Positions 12,458 to 24,097 of a stretch of 64,000 bases of DNA are shown here, in pieces. Numbering within the stretch: the stretch's first letter is position 1; the number at the start of each line of letters is the position of its first letter. The translations under genes and the position numbers were made by a program. The stretch comes from Cyanoderma ruficeps (Eukaryota; Chordata; Aves; Passeriformes; Timaliidae), in the NCBI GenBank assembly GCA_008694505.1, contig VZDJ01007753.1:12025709-12089708 (forward strand), given 5' to 3'. A model generated the notes under the pieces. The model searched no databases and was not told the DNA's origin. It saw only the letters and a program-made list of their open reading frames with translations.

Positions 12458-15400
12458 AAAATGATTTTTCTGTGCCATGTTCTGGTCCCTTTCTACAGGA
12501 CAATAACACCGAGCTTTGTCATCCTCAAGTCTAGGGGTCTGGGATCCAGGCAGCTGAGATTGATCCTGCTCTTATCGATTAGCTCTTTTGAGCAATGCTC
12601 AGGAGAATCTTGTTCACACAGTTCAGCTGCATTTGGACATGGGGAGGTGAGGAGGTAGCTCAGCTCATCCTGACTCAAATGTGAGTGTAGTTTGTTATGG
12701 TTCTACACATCCAGCTGCCACCATCAGCAATGGCTAATTTTATAATATGGTGTCAATTGTTCCACTTCTTTTCTTATCCAGTCCCTTTGTTCCTAGCCAC
12801 ATTTCAAAAACATGGTTTCTTAAACTCTGCTCCTACTTCTCAGTTACTGCCATTCCTGTTTCAGGGAGTAACCTGCATTGTCATAAGGAGCTGTTGAAAA
12901 CTCCACGGGAAGCTTAATCACAACACTAATTTAGAAACCAGTAAAATATGAGGGATAGTATTGCTTCCCTTGGGGATGAGGAAGAGTTAACAGTTTGAAG
13001 ACAGTCAAACACTGATTCTAAATGGGGCTGCCGCCTTTTCAGAATCAGCTGCTCTTTTTTGATAGGTTTTTTGAATGGGAGGACTTAAAGAGGTTTCTAA
13101 GTAGCAATTTGGAGGGTAAGTATTAACTAATGGTTGATACTTTATTACAGTGCTAGAGGGCACTGTACTGTAGAAGGTACTGTTTATGGATCAAATATAA
13201 TAGCTAGGAGCTAGACAGTTTAATGGCTTGAGATTCCTTTGCACGTTTTGTTAAAGAGACATGTTAATCCTGACAGTGTTGTAACTCATAATAATTGCAC
13301 TCTCCCTGTCTCAGACACTCTCTCTGCTTAATTCTTTGTTGTCCTGACCCTGTGGACTCCTTTCTTCTGAAGACATGCAAGAAAATGTAAAGTGCTCCCA
13401 TTCTGAATAGAAAAACGTTCTGCATTTAGTTTGCACTGGTGCAAATGTCTGTATGTGGCTCAGGCCACATGAAGTCTGCATTTGCTTGTCTGAGTACAAC
13501 TGTGGGCAGCAGCCCTCCATGGAAATGGTCCTCTGTGCAGTTAGATCAGCTTTGGAGCTGATAGATAAGGATGAAATGTACTTCTAACTGCTGTCAGTTC
13601 AAATAAACACAACTTAGAGCCCTTTTTACAGAATGCCACGTGTTGTCTTACAGCATTATCAAAAAGCTGGTGTCCATCACTGTGACTCTAAACAATTCTC
13701 ACCTTGTGCACTTCAGTGTTACGTGTTTCTCTGGGGAAAATAGTTTCATCTCTGCTGCTGGACTTTTAAATTGAAAACAGGAAACAGTGACACTATCTGA
13801 AAATTCATACCTTGTCTACAAAGTTCCTTTTGAAAGTTTTGTTCACACTTTCCCCCCCCCCCAAGATGTGGTTTCATAAACAAAACATTCATACATTTGT
13901 CTGAAGTATTAAAATAGTCTTATTTTTAAATTAGAATTCAATTTCAAAGTTAAATATTCACTTTTTAAAGTTTGTCTGTTTTTTTCTCTTATTCTCACTT
14001 TGATTTTTTCTCACTAGAAAGAGGAAAAAAAAGGAAGTTAGGGGTTCTACCTGCTTTTTAGAAATATTTGTAATTATCAAATTTCCTACAAGTATTTCTT
14101 TCCTTTATAAAGTTTTGAAAACCCAATTTCTAAGTTTTCACTTAGAAATTTCTTTTAAAGAAGCTTGACCAGTTCTCTTTCTGAACTTCAATCAGTGTTA
14201 TCGTGTAAGTTCCTCCTGCATAATCAAAACATGAAGAAAAGTATGTTATTGCTGTTTCTGGCCATCACCAAAATATCAGTCCCAGACAGTGATATCATGA
14301 CAGCAAAGCAAACCTTGAATGATGAACAGTCTGTGCTTTTACATGGTCCCAAATAGAAATACACACAGTTAGCAGCCCCATGAAATCTACTGTCCGGAAG
14401 ATTTGTTGCAATGGGTGAAAGTGTCTTAGGAAAGAGTTTTCTGGCAGCAAGTGTGTTGTGGGTTTGGACTTGGGTCACTGCCCAAGTGCACTGAAGAGAC
14501 AGCATGCAACTGAAAGTCAGGGAGACCCAAAACTGTGAGGGTAAGCACCAACAGGGTAGATGTTCCTATAAAAATAATAACTTTTATTGCCATTTTCTTT
14601 TACTGAAATTTTCCTTTTCCAAATTGTGTGAATTAACTCTGAAGGAAGAAGATCACACTGAACACCTGAACTGTCTTCGATGGCCTTTCCTACCTTTCAG
14701 AATACGACTTCTTTCTTCACCTTGCATGGCTGTGCCTGCAAGTCCTGTCTTGCACATTCCAGGTGCCTTTTTCCAGTGCAATTTCTGCTTGGCAATGAAC
14801 TACTATTTTTTCCGCTTCCCCTCCCAACCCCCAGCTCATGTTCTAAGCATCTGTGAGGTGGGCTGATCCATCTCAGGAAAAAATCTAGCTGTTGGCCTGT
14901 CAGAGGAAGAGAATTAGCTCTCCACACTGCTCTGCATCTCATGGTCTTTTCTTCTTCTTTCCTTTCCCCTTTCTGTTTTCCCTTTCATCTCAGCTTACCT
15001 TTTTATTTCCCTGCTGCTGCCTTAGAAACTATGGTGCTCTCTCATTTTATTCTTCCCACACCCAACTTCATGGATTGAAGACTGATCAGAATCATGAAGG
15101 AAATTTTTCCAAGTCCAAAGCATTGTTTTGAGAAGCTGCTGGTAATTTTTTACATATTCGTTTTTTCTAGGGAGATACTTTACAGTTATGCTGGGTTTGA
15201 TTAAAATGGCAGCTCATACCAGAAAAGTGAGAAAGAACCAGTACAGTCTGACATTCACCTGCACTAGACAAGGAACATGAGGATGGATTTAGAACGTTTT
15301 AGGAAGTTTCTTCCAAGTCGTGTGCATCTCCCTCTCTAAAATACAAGTGATGTCAATGATTCCCACATACTATAAAATGGTTTCCTTACTAGCAATTGCA

Positions 15401-17296
15401 CATCTGTCATTAGTTTATAAGAGTTTCGTTTTGGTCTTAGCTCCTTATCCTAACAGTACACTGAAGTATTTGTTTTGTTTTTTGACACTGCCAGTGGCTA
15501 CAATATTTATCCACAAAGTCTTTCTTGTAGGAGTTCTCATTCTGTTTTGCAGTGGATGGCACAGTCTTGGTTGCAACAAGAACTTGCAAAATTTCTGGAC
15601 TAAGACAAGGAAGATGGAGATTGGTGCTCATTAGAAAGCCTCAGGTAACAGTGACTGCAAATGCTCCTCATTAAGGAATATGTGTTCCTGGTTTTCTGGC
15701 TTACTCAGCCCCCTTATAGCACAGTTATGTGCTCCTGGGTGCCATTTCAGTCCTATGATTTACCCTTTTCTCAAAAGGTAGATTAATAATGGGATGCTGG
15801 CCAGCACACAGGGAAGCAGGCTAATGGCTGAGAGCGGGAAATAGCCAATTAAAGGATCAAAGTCAGGGAAATTAAGCCTTGAGAGGAAAAGGCACAAATA
15901 GGGTGGGGTTGGGAAGAGCAGGGTAGTAGTGGCCCTCAGGGGACACACCAGAGTAGGAAATGGGACCAGAATCAAAGCAGCTGAGGGCAAAATGGGACTG
16001 CCAGCCCTTGTAGGAATTGTCTTAGAAGGGAGAGAAGCAGTTCAGGAAGAGAGAAATGGAAAAACGGTGTAATATGTACATTGATTTTGAGAGTTGTTTA
16101 GCTACTGTACCCTCAGGGGCGCTCATGGTGAGCTGGGCTGTGCATGTGGTTCAGCAGAGCTTCCCGTGTGCTTCAGCACCTGCATTAGGCGCTTGCAAGC
16201 TCCTGCTTCCCTTCTGGGCACCACTCCACTGCCCCTTACTCTCTCGCTCCTAGTGCCTGGGTCCCTCTCTCATATAGTTCCTCCCAAGCCCCTGTCATCT
16301 CACCTCTGCTTTTGAAGTAATGCTTACTAACATCCTTACTGATATTTCCCCTGCTTTTGAGAAGCTACATCCTTCATTTTTATGCCTTAAGTATATGTAG
16401 ATGTGACCCCACTTAACTAAACCAGCTATTTTCAACTTGGTGGAGCATGGCAACGAGACCATTCCTGCTTTGGAGTAGAGGGAGCCTACACTTACCCTGC
16501 TGAAGCCAACATGAGGTGACTTGAACAGCACTGAAATGGGACATACCAAAGAATGTGCTCGTATTGTGCACAGAGCGAAGTCACCCAAGAGACACTTCTG
16601 TCGTAAAAGGGTTTTTACGGAAAATTAGATGTTTACAAAACAGGGAAAGCACTGAAATTTGTTTGGGTTGATTTTCCCCCTGAATCATTTAAATGGCAAT
16701 ATGCAAAGCAAAGTAATTTTTCTTGTATGTCACACTGTTTCATTAAGGCACTAAAAGAAGACACTTGATCTAGAAATTAAGATAAGTTGCTTCAATCAGT
16801 ACTAAGTAGCAGGTGCCCTTAGTGATTAAATGTAATAGAGTATTTCCATTATTCTATTAAGCTTTATGTCAGCAGTTGTCATAGTTCCTCTCATATCCTG
16901 AAATACTGTGAAAACACATTCAGAACAACATTTCAGTGTTTGGGAATGAATGCTTTTTGAGAGTGTAGACAAATAGGATTTTCTCTGCATGGAAAATTTA
17001 CAAAATTTATGTTGGGTCTATAGCAGATTAAAAACCAAGAACTGAAATATTTTCTTTTCCTGTGAAAGATGAAGTATTAGGTTTAATAATACAGTATATT
17101 TCTGACACAATGTAGGAGTTGTTCTGCTTCTTCATTTTCAATATTGTTTGTGAAGAGCAGAGAAGTACCTTTCTCTGAGGAGTGTGCTCTATACCTTTCT
17201 CAGGGTAGTGGGCTCTTTCCTGCTATTTGGTGCTTCTCACATGTATTGAGGGTATTGGGGATAAAACTAAACCTATTACACAGCAAGACAGTTTAA
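12458..17296. other. Unique noncoding DNA with a poly-C run
   Basis: No gene is recognised. An 11-base poly-C run lies at 13852-13862 and is followed by about 300 bp of very AT-rich sequence. Purine/pyrimidine-biased stretches occur near 14940-15010. Frames such as 14504-14866 plus and 15320-15634 plus are Phe/Leu/Cys-rich products of T-rich DNA and are not supported as genes. Confidence 0.55.
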
Positions 17297-18175
17297 TATT
17301 TAGGTTGGAAAAGACCTCTAAGACAACCAAGTCCAACCCAGCCCTGCCAAATCCGTCTCTAAGCCACGTCCTTTAGTGCCACCTCTGCTAAATGCCTCCA
17401 GGGATGGAAACTCAGCCACTTCACTGGGCAGCCTGTTCCAATGCTCAATAACTCATCAGGGAAGAAATTTTTCTTGTTATCCAATCTAATCTGAGTACAG
17501 GGTGACAATTGCTGCCCTGCTGCCCTGGTCCTGCTGGGCACACTATTGCTGATACAGGCCAGGATGCCATTGGCCTTCTGGGCACTGCTGGCTCATGTTC
17601 AGCTGCTGCCAGCCAACCTTCCTAGGTCCTACTCTGCTGTGCAGCTTTCCAGCCCCACTTCCATCAGCCTGTGGTGCTGCCTGGAGTTGTTGTGACCCAA
17701 GTGCAGGACCTGGGACTGAGCCTCGTTGAGATGTACACAGTTGGCCTCAGTCCATCGATCCAGCCTGCCCTGATCCCTCTGCAGAGCCTTCCTATCCTCT
17801 GGCAGATCAACACTCCCACACAACTTGGTGTGATTTGTGAACAGAGGGTACACTCAATGCCCTCATCCAGGTTGTTGATAAAGACATTAAGCAGGACTGG
17901 TCTCATCACTGAGCCCTGGGAACACCATTGTGAGTGGCTACCAGGTGAATGTAACTCCAGTCACCACTTCTCTCTGGGCCTGGCCATCCAAGGAGATTTT
18001 TACCCAGTGAACAGTGCGCCCATCCAAGCCATAAGCAGCCAGTTTCTCCAGGAGAATGCTTTGGGAAACGGTGTCAGAGGCTTTACTGCAGTCCAGGTAC
18101 ACAACATCCACAGTCTTTCCCGCTCCTCTTAGAGGGTCACCTTAGAAGACCAAGTAAGTCAAGGAGGACCTGCCC
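17297..18175 (-). mobile_element. CR1 LINE fragment with reverse-transcriptase remnant
   Basis: A roughly 880-bp piece of CR1 on the minus strand. The 3' noncoding part is at 17297-17540 (plus strand begins 'aggttggaaaagacctctaag'). Upstream of it, in element orientation, are remnants of the C-terminal half of the ORF2 polyprotein. On the reverse strand the segment around 18070-18110 encodes VVYLDCSKASDTV, a recognisable version of reverse-transcriptase motif A. Around 17700-17910 come VLLNVFINNLDEGIECTL and then CRVLHLG-type words, but the frame changes between them and the aspartate-pair active-site motif is not intact. CR1 ORF2 normally encodes an endonuclease plus reverse transcriptase that copy the element at its target site. 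This copy is 5'-truncated, frameshifted and inactive. It differs from the other copies in the window by its length. Confidence 0.93.
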
Positions 18176-19559
18176 TAGAGCAGCAGATACAGAAAGAGAA
18201 AAGCAATATAAAAAACACTTGAATGATGATGGGTCAGTACCCTGGGCTTTTAGCTGCCATTTAAATTTAAATATGCACTGCAATGAAGTAAATGAGTCTA
18301 CAGAGTGCTTCAGTGATGTGCAGTCTGAGACATTCATGGCAACGTATCTTCGCAAATGACTATGGTCTGGCTTCCTGTGGTCATCTACTGGGAGTCAGTA
18401 GCCTCCATCACACACTCCTCTATAATGCATTGTGTGGAACAAAATACAACTGTAAACAATACCTTGAACTGGGTTGTCGAGGCAACACCAGGGGGCTCAT
18501 ACCTGGTGCACTGATCTCCCTCAGCCCTCTGATTCACATCATGTCTTTATTTATTCTTCACAATATCTTTTCAGGATATATATTATATTGCAGAACCTGA
18601 CAACTGTAGAATTCCAAGTCTGACAATCTTGTAAGTTAATAATGAACTTTTTTTCTCAAAGTAACAGGAAGGGAGGCATAGACAATAACTTATCTACTTA
18701 ATTGAAATCTGAGGAGTTCTGGTTTTATTTCTGTCAGCACAATCCCAGGGAAGTCAATCATATGGAACCAAGTGTTCAATTTAATTCTAAAGTGTTTGTT
18801 ATACTCAAGATGCCTGTGTCCACATGGGGTGGGATCCTACCAATCCAAACTGAAACAATTTAACTTCTTTCTCAGCTGAACTTTTACTGATTTAAAGAAA
18901 ACCATGTATTTTTCCAGACAACTGGTGTAAGACAGGTGAGGTAGAAATTGTGTGGGAAGCAGGGGTGGAACACATACACTCTCCCACAGCCTCCTTGGGA
19001 AGTGGGAGAGAAGGGGAAAAGTCTGGCAATAAGACATGAAACTCCTTTTGATTCATCTGCCATCAAAACAGTAATGTGATTCTGTTAATTTAGATAAATA
19101 TCTAAGGGCCTAGTTCCACTCTGGCTTACATCAATTGTTTATTATACTAATGTGTAATATATATACATGGCAAATTCTGAGATAACAGCTGTAGTTCAGT
19201 GTCCATTCTGGCTGCATTACTGTTTAGAGAGACAACCTATTTTCTCAGAAATGTTACTGAAAAAAGGAATCCACAGGCCAGGAAAAACAGGATTTTTTTG
19301 AAAATATCACATCTCTAGCTAGTGCCATGCAGACTGAATTCAAATAGACTGATGGGATCTGCTGTTCCACATACTCAAAACAAAAAGGCAAATTCAGCAG
19401 TCATTTGATGGCAGGAATAAGTCCAGCTCCTTCCATACTGCCTGGTCCCCTCTGAGAAGGCTGGCCCACCTGCTGTCAAGAAATGCCTCTCTGGATTAAA
19501 CAATTCCTTGGCTGTGATCAGGACAGATATCATTGACTGAAATATAGATACCTAAACTG
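18176..19559. other. Noncoding DNA between two CR1 fragments
   Basis: No gene or repeat is recognised. A short AT-rich self-complementary string (ATTTAAATTTAAAT) occurs near 18260. Frames on the minus strand at 18837-19066 overlap in different phases and have no domain. Confidence 0.55.
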
Positions 19560-20000
19560 CTGTTTTTGCACGGGATTATCTTGTATCAGCTGAAGGACTT
19601 TGAATTTGTCTTTCTTGAAACTCCAACAAGTTGCTCTCAATTAACTTTTCTGGCTTGCCAATGTCCCTTTGAATAATAACCCTGTCCTGTAACACTGAAA
19701 TTTGGTACTATCCACAAACTTGCTGAGGTGCACTCTGTCCCAAAGTCCAGTTTATTAACACAAACAACACTTGATATCAAAAAACATTGTCCCCTGTATG
19801 GATCCCTAGGGACAATCAGGTCACCGGACACAACCCTTTGAGCCCAGATACTCCTTCTGTTTTTCTCTTCATAGTCTACTTATTCAAACAAAATGTCATC
19901 AGTTTGACTGTGAGGATACCATGGAGACCATGTCAAAGATATTTCTGTACTAACAGTAAAACAATACTCACCACTGTCCTCTCATCCACAAGTAAAGCAT
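19560..20000 (-). mobile_element. Old, degraded CR1 LINE fragment
   Basis: A minus-strand CR1 piece recognised from the order of diagnostic words on the plus strand. These are 'aggactttgaatttgtctttcttgaa', 'aatgtccctttgaataa', 'cacaaacttgctgaggtgcactctgtcccaaagtcc', 'cctagggacaatcaggtcac', 'gataccatggagaccatgtcaaagat' and 'ccactgtcctctcatccac'. They correspond to the reverse-transcriptase region of a different CR1 subfamily from the 17.3-kb copy. It is interrupted by many substitutions and indels, with no coding frame longer than about 64 codons. It is clearly older than the 53.4-kb copy. Confidence 0.75.
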
Positions 20001-20859
20001 ACATTTTGCTAAAATAGTGGTCCTTTCATGACAAAATCCAGTCCTTGGGGAGAAGCAGTGCTGAGCATGTTCCCAGTGTTCCCTGGCTTCTGCCTTCCCT
20101 CAAGAGGTCTTCCATGTATGAGATCAGTTCCAGCACATAACTTCATTCTTCCAGTGCCCAAAGCTGTACACGAGTTTCCCATGCAGAACTCAGCTTCCAC
20201 GTGCTTTCCTTCTCTTATTAACAGGAAGGAAAGATGCCAAGAACATGGGAACGCGTGTCCCAAACCACAGTCGCACGTAGGAATTCTGCTTTTCGCCTCA
20301 CTTGATAGCATTTTGTTTCCATCAAGTTTCTGTGCATAATGTGAAGATGATAATGTTTCAGTGAGCAAAGCATAAATGCTCTGTGTCAACCTGATAATCC
20401 CATTTTATTTTGCACACTCAACTAGGGATGTTTCTATCCCTCCCTCCCTCTGTCTCTTAGCATCCTGTTAAGAGTCTCTCCCACTTTTCTCCAATGTACT
20501 AATCAGTGTGATCTTTACAGAACACACTCGATTATCATTATTACTAAGGTGTCTGGATGTGCTGATGAAGTTCATGATGCTGCTATAGCAGGTTGTATCC
20601 AAGCATGCTTTACCCAAAGTTTTTTCAGCTAAGTAAGATGAAGGCAGGACAAAATCAGAGCAATTTGAAGCATTTTGCACAATGTTGTTTAAATCAGGAG
20701 CAGAACCAGGATCCACAGATTTAAAACCTGTTTGATCACTTGCTAGACCACAGTTTCTGTAAATCCACTGTGGTGGTTGTCCACATGCATGGGTTGCTAG
20801 TCCAGGTGACAGAATGCTTTTTATATTCCTTTAATCCTATGTCCGTGCCCCAAAGTTAT
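20001..20859. other. Noncoding DNA downstream of the candidate reverse-strand frame
   Basis: If the frame at 20860-21399 is transcribed, this would be its 3' flank. It contains a reverse-strand AATAAA (plus TTTATT at 20404-20409), about 450 bp past the stop, and an 8-bp-stem inverted repeat at 20747-20774. Overlapping frames at 20009-20389 (minus) and 20028-20339 (plus) are mutual antisense and have no recognisable domain. Confidence 0.4.
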
Positions 20860-21399
20860 TCAGCCCTTCCCAACATCTTCCAAACATAAGATCATATCAT
20901 TCACCTCAGAAGAACACAGGATTTGTCTAAATATATCTTCATCTCCATTCTTCCAGCAATTTCTAGAACCCAGGTCATATGCATACCAAGTTTTACTTCT
21001 GAGTCCTTTTGTTTGCCTTCTCAGAGTTCTCTGTTGTGATTCAATGCCATGAATCTCCGTGCTATAAATACCATATTTGCCCCCTGGTCTCAGGAAAAGC
21101 TGATGCTGAAAACGTATGGAGCCTCTGGTGTCTGGCAGACCAATTCCTCCACTACTAGCAGAAGAATGACTTTTCTTGTTGGTCTTGACAGTACATTTTT
21201 CTTTCCTTCCAAAATTTAAATTAGTACATTCTGCCAAAATTTCCTTCAAGGAAAATTGAAATATTCCTGGTACAGTGTGATTAATCACTGGAGCTTTTTG
21301 ATAAGGTGTGCCCTCTGGATATCTTCCTATTTTCCTTACAGGATCACCCTGGATGTGGCAATAAATGCAGATTGCATTCACCACTGTGTTAGTGTCCAT
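20860..21399 (-). CDS. Candidate small coding frame or relic, product unknown (179 codons)
   Basis: A reverse-strand frame of 179 codons that starts MDTNTVVNAICIYC with a G at +4 (CCATGG). It is soluble-looking, with mixed charge and little low complexity: a CxxC-like IYCHIQ near residues 11-17, basic KEKCTVKTNKK near 66-76, a Gly/Ser patch near 77-90, and an acidic C-terminus. I recognise no family. The bases just upstream (pyrimidine-rich CTCCCCTTACTCAG before GGCTCCATGG) could be a splice acceptor, so this may be a last exon rather than a complete gene. Alternatively, a second frame (21378-21518) overlaps its start in another phase, which would suit a frameshifted relic. A reverse-strand AATAAA lies at 20404-20409. 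The amino-acid composition looks more natural than that of other frames here, but that is only an impression, and a chance frame is still possible. Confidence 0.3.
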   Translation of the reverse strand: MDTNTVVNAICIYCHIQGDPVRKIGRYPEGTPYQKAPVINHTVPGIFQFSLKEILAECTNLNFGRKEKCTVKTNKKSHSSASSGGIGLPDTRGSIRFQHQLFLRPGGKYGIYSTEIHGIESQQRTLRRQTKGLRSKTWYAYDLGSRNCWKNGDEDIFRQILCSSEVNDMILCLEDVGKG

Positions 21400-21518
21400 G
21401 GAGCCCTGAGTAAGGGGAGCTGGAGTGCTGGTGTTCTATGTTTACTCTGAGTTGTGGATTTGGCTTCTGTAGGACCTGGAGGTGGATCCTGGCTGAAGAA
21501 AAAACGATCCAAGAACAT
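21378..21518 (-). CDS. Candidate 46-codon leader frame overlapping the 179-codon frame
   Basis: The reverse strand reads MFLDRFFFSQDPPPGPTEAK onward for 46 codons and ends at TGA 21380-21378. Its last 22 bases overlap the start of the 179-codon frame in a different phase. The 179-codon frame is itself open back to a TAG at 21438-21436, so the two share about 60 bp in which one single-base indel would join them. About 20-25 bp upstream is an acceptor-like run (TTTTGTTTTCCTGCCCATTGAG). Possible readings are the first part of a gene broken by one indel, an upstream open frame, an exon end, or chance. It is short, so confidence is low. Confidence 0.2.
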   Translation of the reverse strand: MFLDRFFFSQDPPPGPTEAKSTTQSKHRTPALQLPLLRAPWTLTQW

Positions 21519-23985
21519 GGTTCTGCTGCTACCACAACCTCAATGGGCAGGAAAACAAAAGTAAGCAGGAGACCAGGTTGGCTTTGAAATGCTGAGTGGG
21601 GCTTTTGGAAGGAAAGGAGAGGATAAGGTGCTTGGATTGTTTAAACAGCTGCAATGAATCAGCAGCTCTCTTTCCCCAGTCCTCCCCTTGCTGCACAGCA
21701 GCCCCGGCTCTGCCAAGGAAAACAAAGTAATCCCAAAAAGCGCAATCTACCACAGCGTAGCCGAATCACACTGCAGGACAGAAACAGCCCTTAAACTAGA
21801 GAGTAAGAAAGAGATGTTTTCAGATGAGGCCTAACAAGAACTGCAAAGACTTGTTCCAGGAGCAAAGGAGAACAGGAGGAAAACAGAGAGAAAACATTGA
21901 AAAGGAAAGGGCCAAACTTGGTTTTGCTGTGAACAGAGCCAGCTGGGCTAATCACAAAGAAAGTTCCTTTCGGCTGTGGCAGGATGAGATGTGCTGCTGC
22001 TGATGCCACCTGTAACTTGTGGCTCCTGCCCCAGCTGCTTAGCACCACCAGCTAACAAAGCTGCTGCTAACCAACCGGGCAGCTTCTTCATCCCGAGTCA
22101 GTACAGCTCACTGGGAACTTAGAGCCCATGGAACCACAATCAGGCCACAGCCAGAAAGTTTGGAACCTTGTAAGGACCACATATGTTATAGAGAGAGCTC
22201 GGGGGCTGCTGTCACATGTGGATCAAAGCAGTGTTTTGAGGACAACCCCAAATACGAGTGTCCATAGGAAATCTGCACGAGAAACAGGTGAGTGAAAATT
22301 GCTAACACTCAATATGCAGTAGCACTCAGGTTATTGCTACAAGGCATCCAGTCCTCACCCTGCCCCCCTCTGCAGGTGCTGGGCTCAGCTCTTTGCCTGG
22401 CTGCTGCTCGATCTGTTCGGCCAGCGCCCATTTAAGGATAGTTATTGCAGGGAGTGCAGTTACAGACTTTGTAATTGCTCAGCTGATGGTGTAATGGTCT
22501 CTCTGAGGATTCAGCCCGGCAATGGTAATGATACAGCTGGCCTGTCTTGCCTGATGGGATCATTTCCACTTTATTATAACTGTGATTTTCAGCTCAACAA
22601 TTCCAGACTATTTTTAGACCCTTTGAGATTAAAAAAAATGTGCTGAATTTACAATGTTGACTTTTTTGTTTGTTTGTTTTGCTTTGCTTTTTGTTTTCTT
22701 TTAACTGGTGACCAGAAGAAAAATAATTTTCCAAGGAAAGTCGGGCAGGGGTTGCCCAGCTGAGCTTTCTTCCTGCTCCCTTTCCAGAAAACAAGGGAAC
22801 TCTCAGTAAGCTGTGGAAAGTGGTCATTGGAAGGAGTCAGTATGTTTTTTGGAATGAACTGGGGTCAAGGCATAAAATGAAGAGGAATTTCAGTTAAGAC
22901 CACCTTCTATTCTGTCATCTTATGGAAAAAATCTTCCACAGAGAAGTGAGGTGAACTTCACTTGTCCATTTAAAATTAGGCCATAAGAATCTCTGGCCAG
23001 GAAACCGCAGGAGACAAGGGAGTCCTAATTGTCAGCACCAGCACCCATCCTTGTCAGCTTCCAGTTGCTAGAATCACAATAGCTGTGTCTTTCCTCCAGG
23101 CCATTTGTCTCCCATGAGTCCCCCAAAGAAAAAGTGAGCTGTTGTCCTTTGGCAGCTCCCAGGCGACACTTCTTCCTTCTGGCACACATCAGCGCAGTAC
23201 AGCTCTAAATTGTTTTTCTTGCACCTGCTCGACATGGGATAAAGCCATGCCCTGTTACATCTCAGGGAGGGGAATACAATTGTGAAAGCTGCTCCTCCTT
23301 TGTTATGTATAGATCGGCAAGGGATATCCTGTCAATTGTCATTTCTGTGTATGTCTGCTTCATGTTCTGGTATTAAAGCCCAGAGCTTCAGGCATTTATT
23401 GGATTTTATTTGAATGCTTTATTGGATTTTATGAACCTCAGATACACCAGACAGACCATAGGAGACATGTCGTGGTGATATCCACAATAACCAATTAAAA
23501 TCCCAGCCATGTTTTAACTCCATTTTCAATAAACTGTGGAGACACAACCTTCTTCTCTATAGGGTGAACAGAGATCTCATTAACTACATTTAATTGAGAG
23601 TGGCAGCTAGTGGATTTTATACATTAGGGAGCACTTCTGTAGACATTGCATCTTTCAAATGCATACACTGAAAAATTATAATGAATCCCATGATCGATAC
23701 AGAATCATCTTTCTTGTTGCCAGTGTGGTTTCAGTTCCAAGGTTACTTGAATAGATGAGTTTCAGTTAATAAAATTCACATTTTCTTCACCTTACAATAT
23801 TTTTTACAAACTGACTCCTATTCCTTTCTTTTGGCATCATCTTTATCAGCTGAGCCTTCAAAATAACTGAAAAAAAATCCTCTTTCTCATCTGCTTCATT
23901 TTGAGGATTTCAAAGCTCTCAGGATCTGCAGACAAAATTCTTTTTAAGTGTCTGATATGTATGATATTGTGTCTATGTTAAAGAA
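21519..23985. other. Unique noncoding DNA with TTTG-rich tract and candidate conserved element
   Basis: No gene is recognised. Minus-strand frames at 21529-21753, 21540-21725 and 21791-22048 share DNA in competing phases. A (TTTG)n-like tract sits at about 22660-22702. The block 22425-22600 is unusually balanced in composition and rich in short AT cores, and is a candidate conserved noncoding element. A 15-bp word (TTTATTGGATTTTAT) is repeated at 23395-23409 and 23418-23432. Confidence 0.5.
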
Positions 23986-24097
23986 AGATTAAGGGAAAGT
24001 GAGGTTAGGTGTTTCCCTGTGTAGCACACACAAGGGCAGTAGTTGAGCTGTAAATTGGGCTCCGAAGCCCCAGGACTTAAGAGTATAGCACTAATAA
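23986..24097 (-). repeat. MIR-like ancient SINE remnant
   Basis: The plus strand reads 'gaaagtgaggttaggtg', then 'tagcacacacaagggcagtagttgagctgtaaattgggctc', then 'ccaggacttaagagtatagcact'. This matches the order of MIR words read backwards: gaggttaagtgac, cacacagctagtaagtggcagagctgggattcgaac, ctcttaaccact. The element is therefore on the minus strand, with its tRNA-derived head near 24050-24097. Divergence is high, as expected for a MIR relic in a bird. The borders are approximate. Confidence 0.5.

Noticed and set aside
17671..18132. 153-codon plus-strand open frame
   Set aside because: It is the antisense of the minus-strand CR1 reverse-transcriptase fragment, and the real signal is on the other strand.
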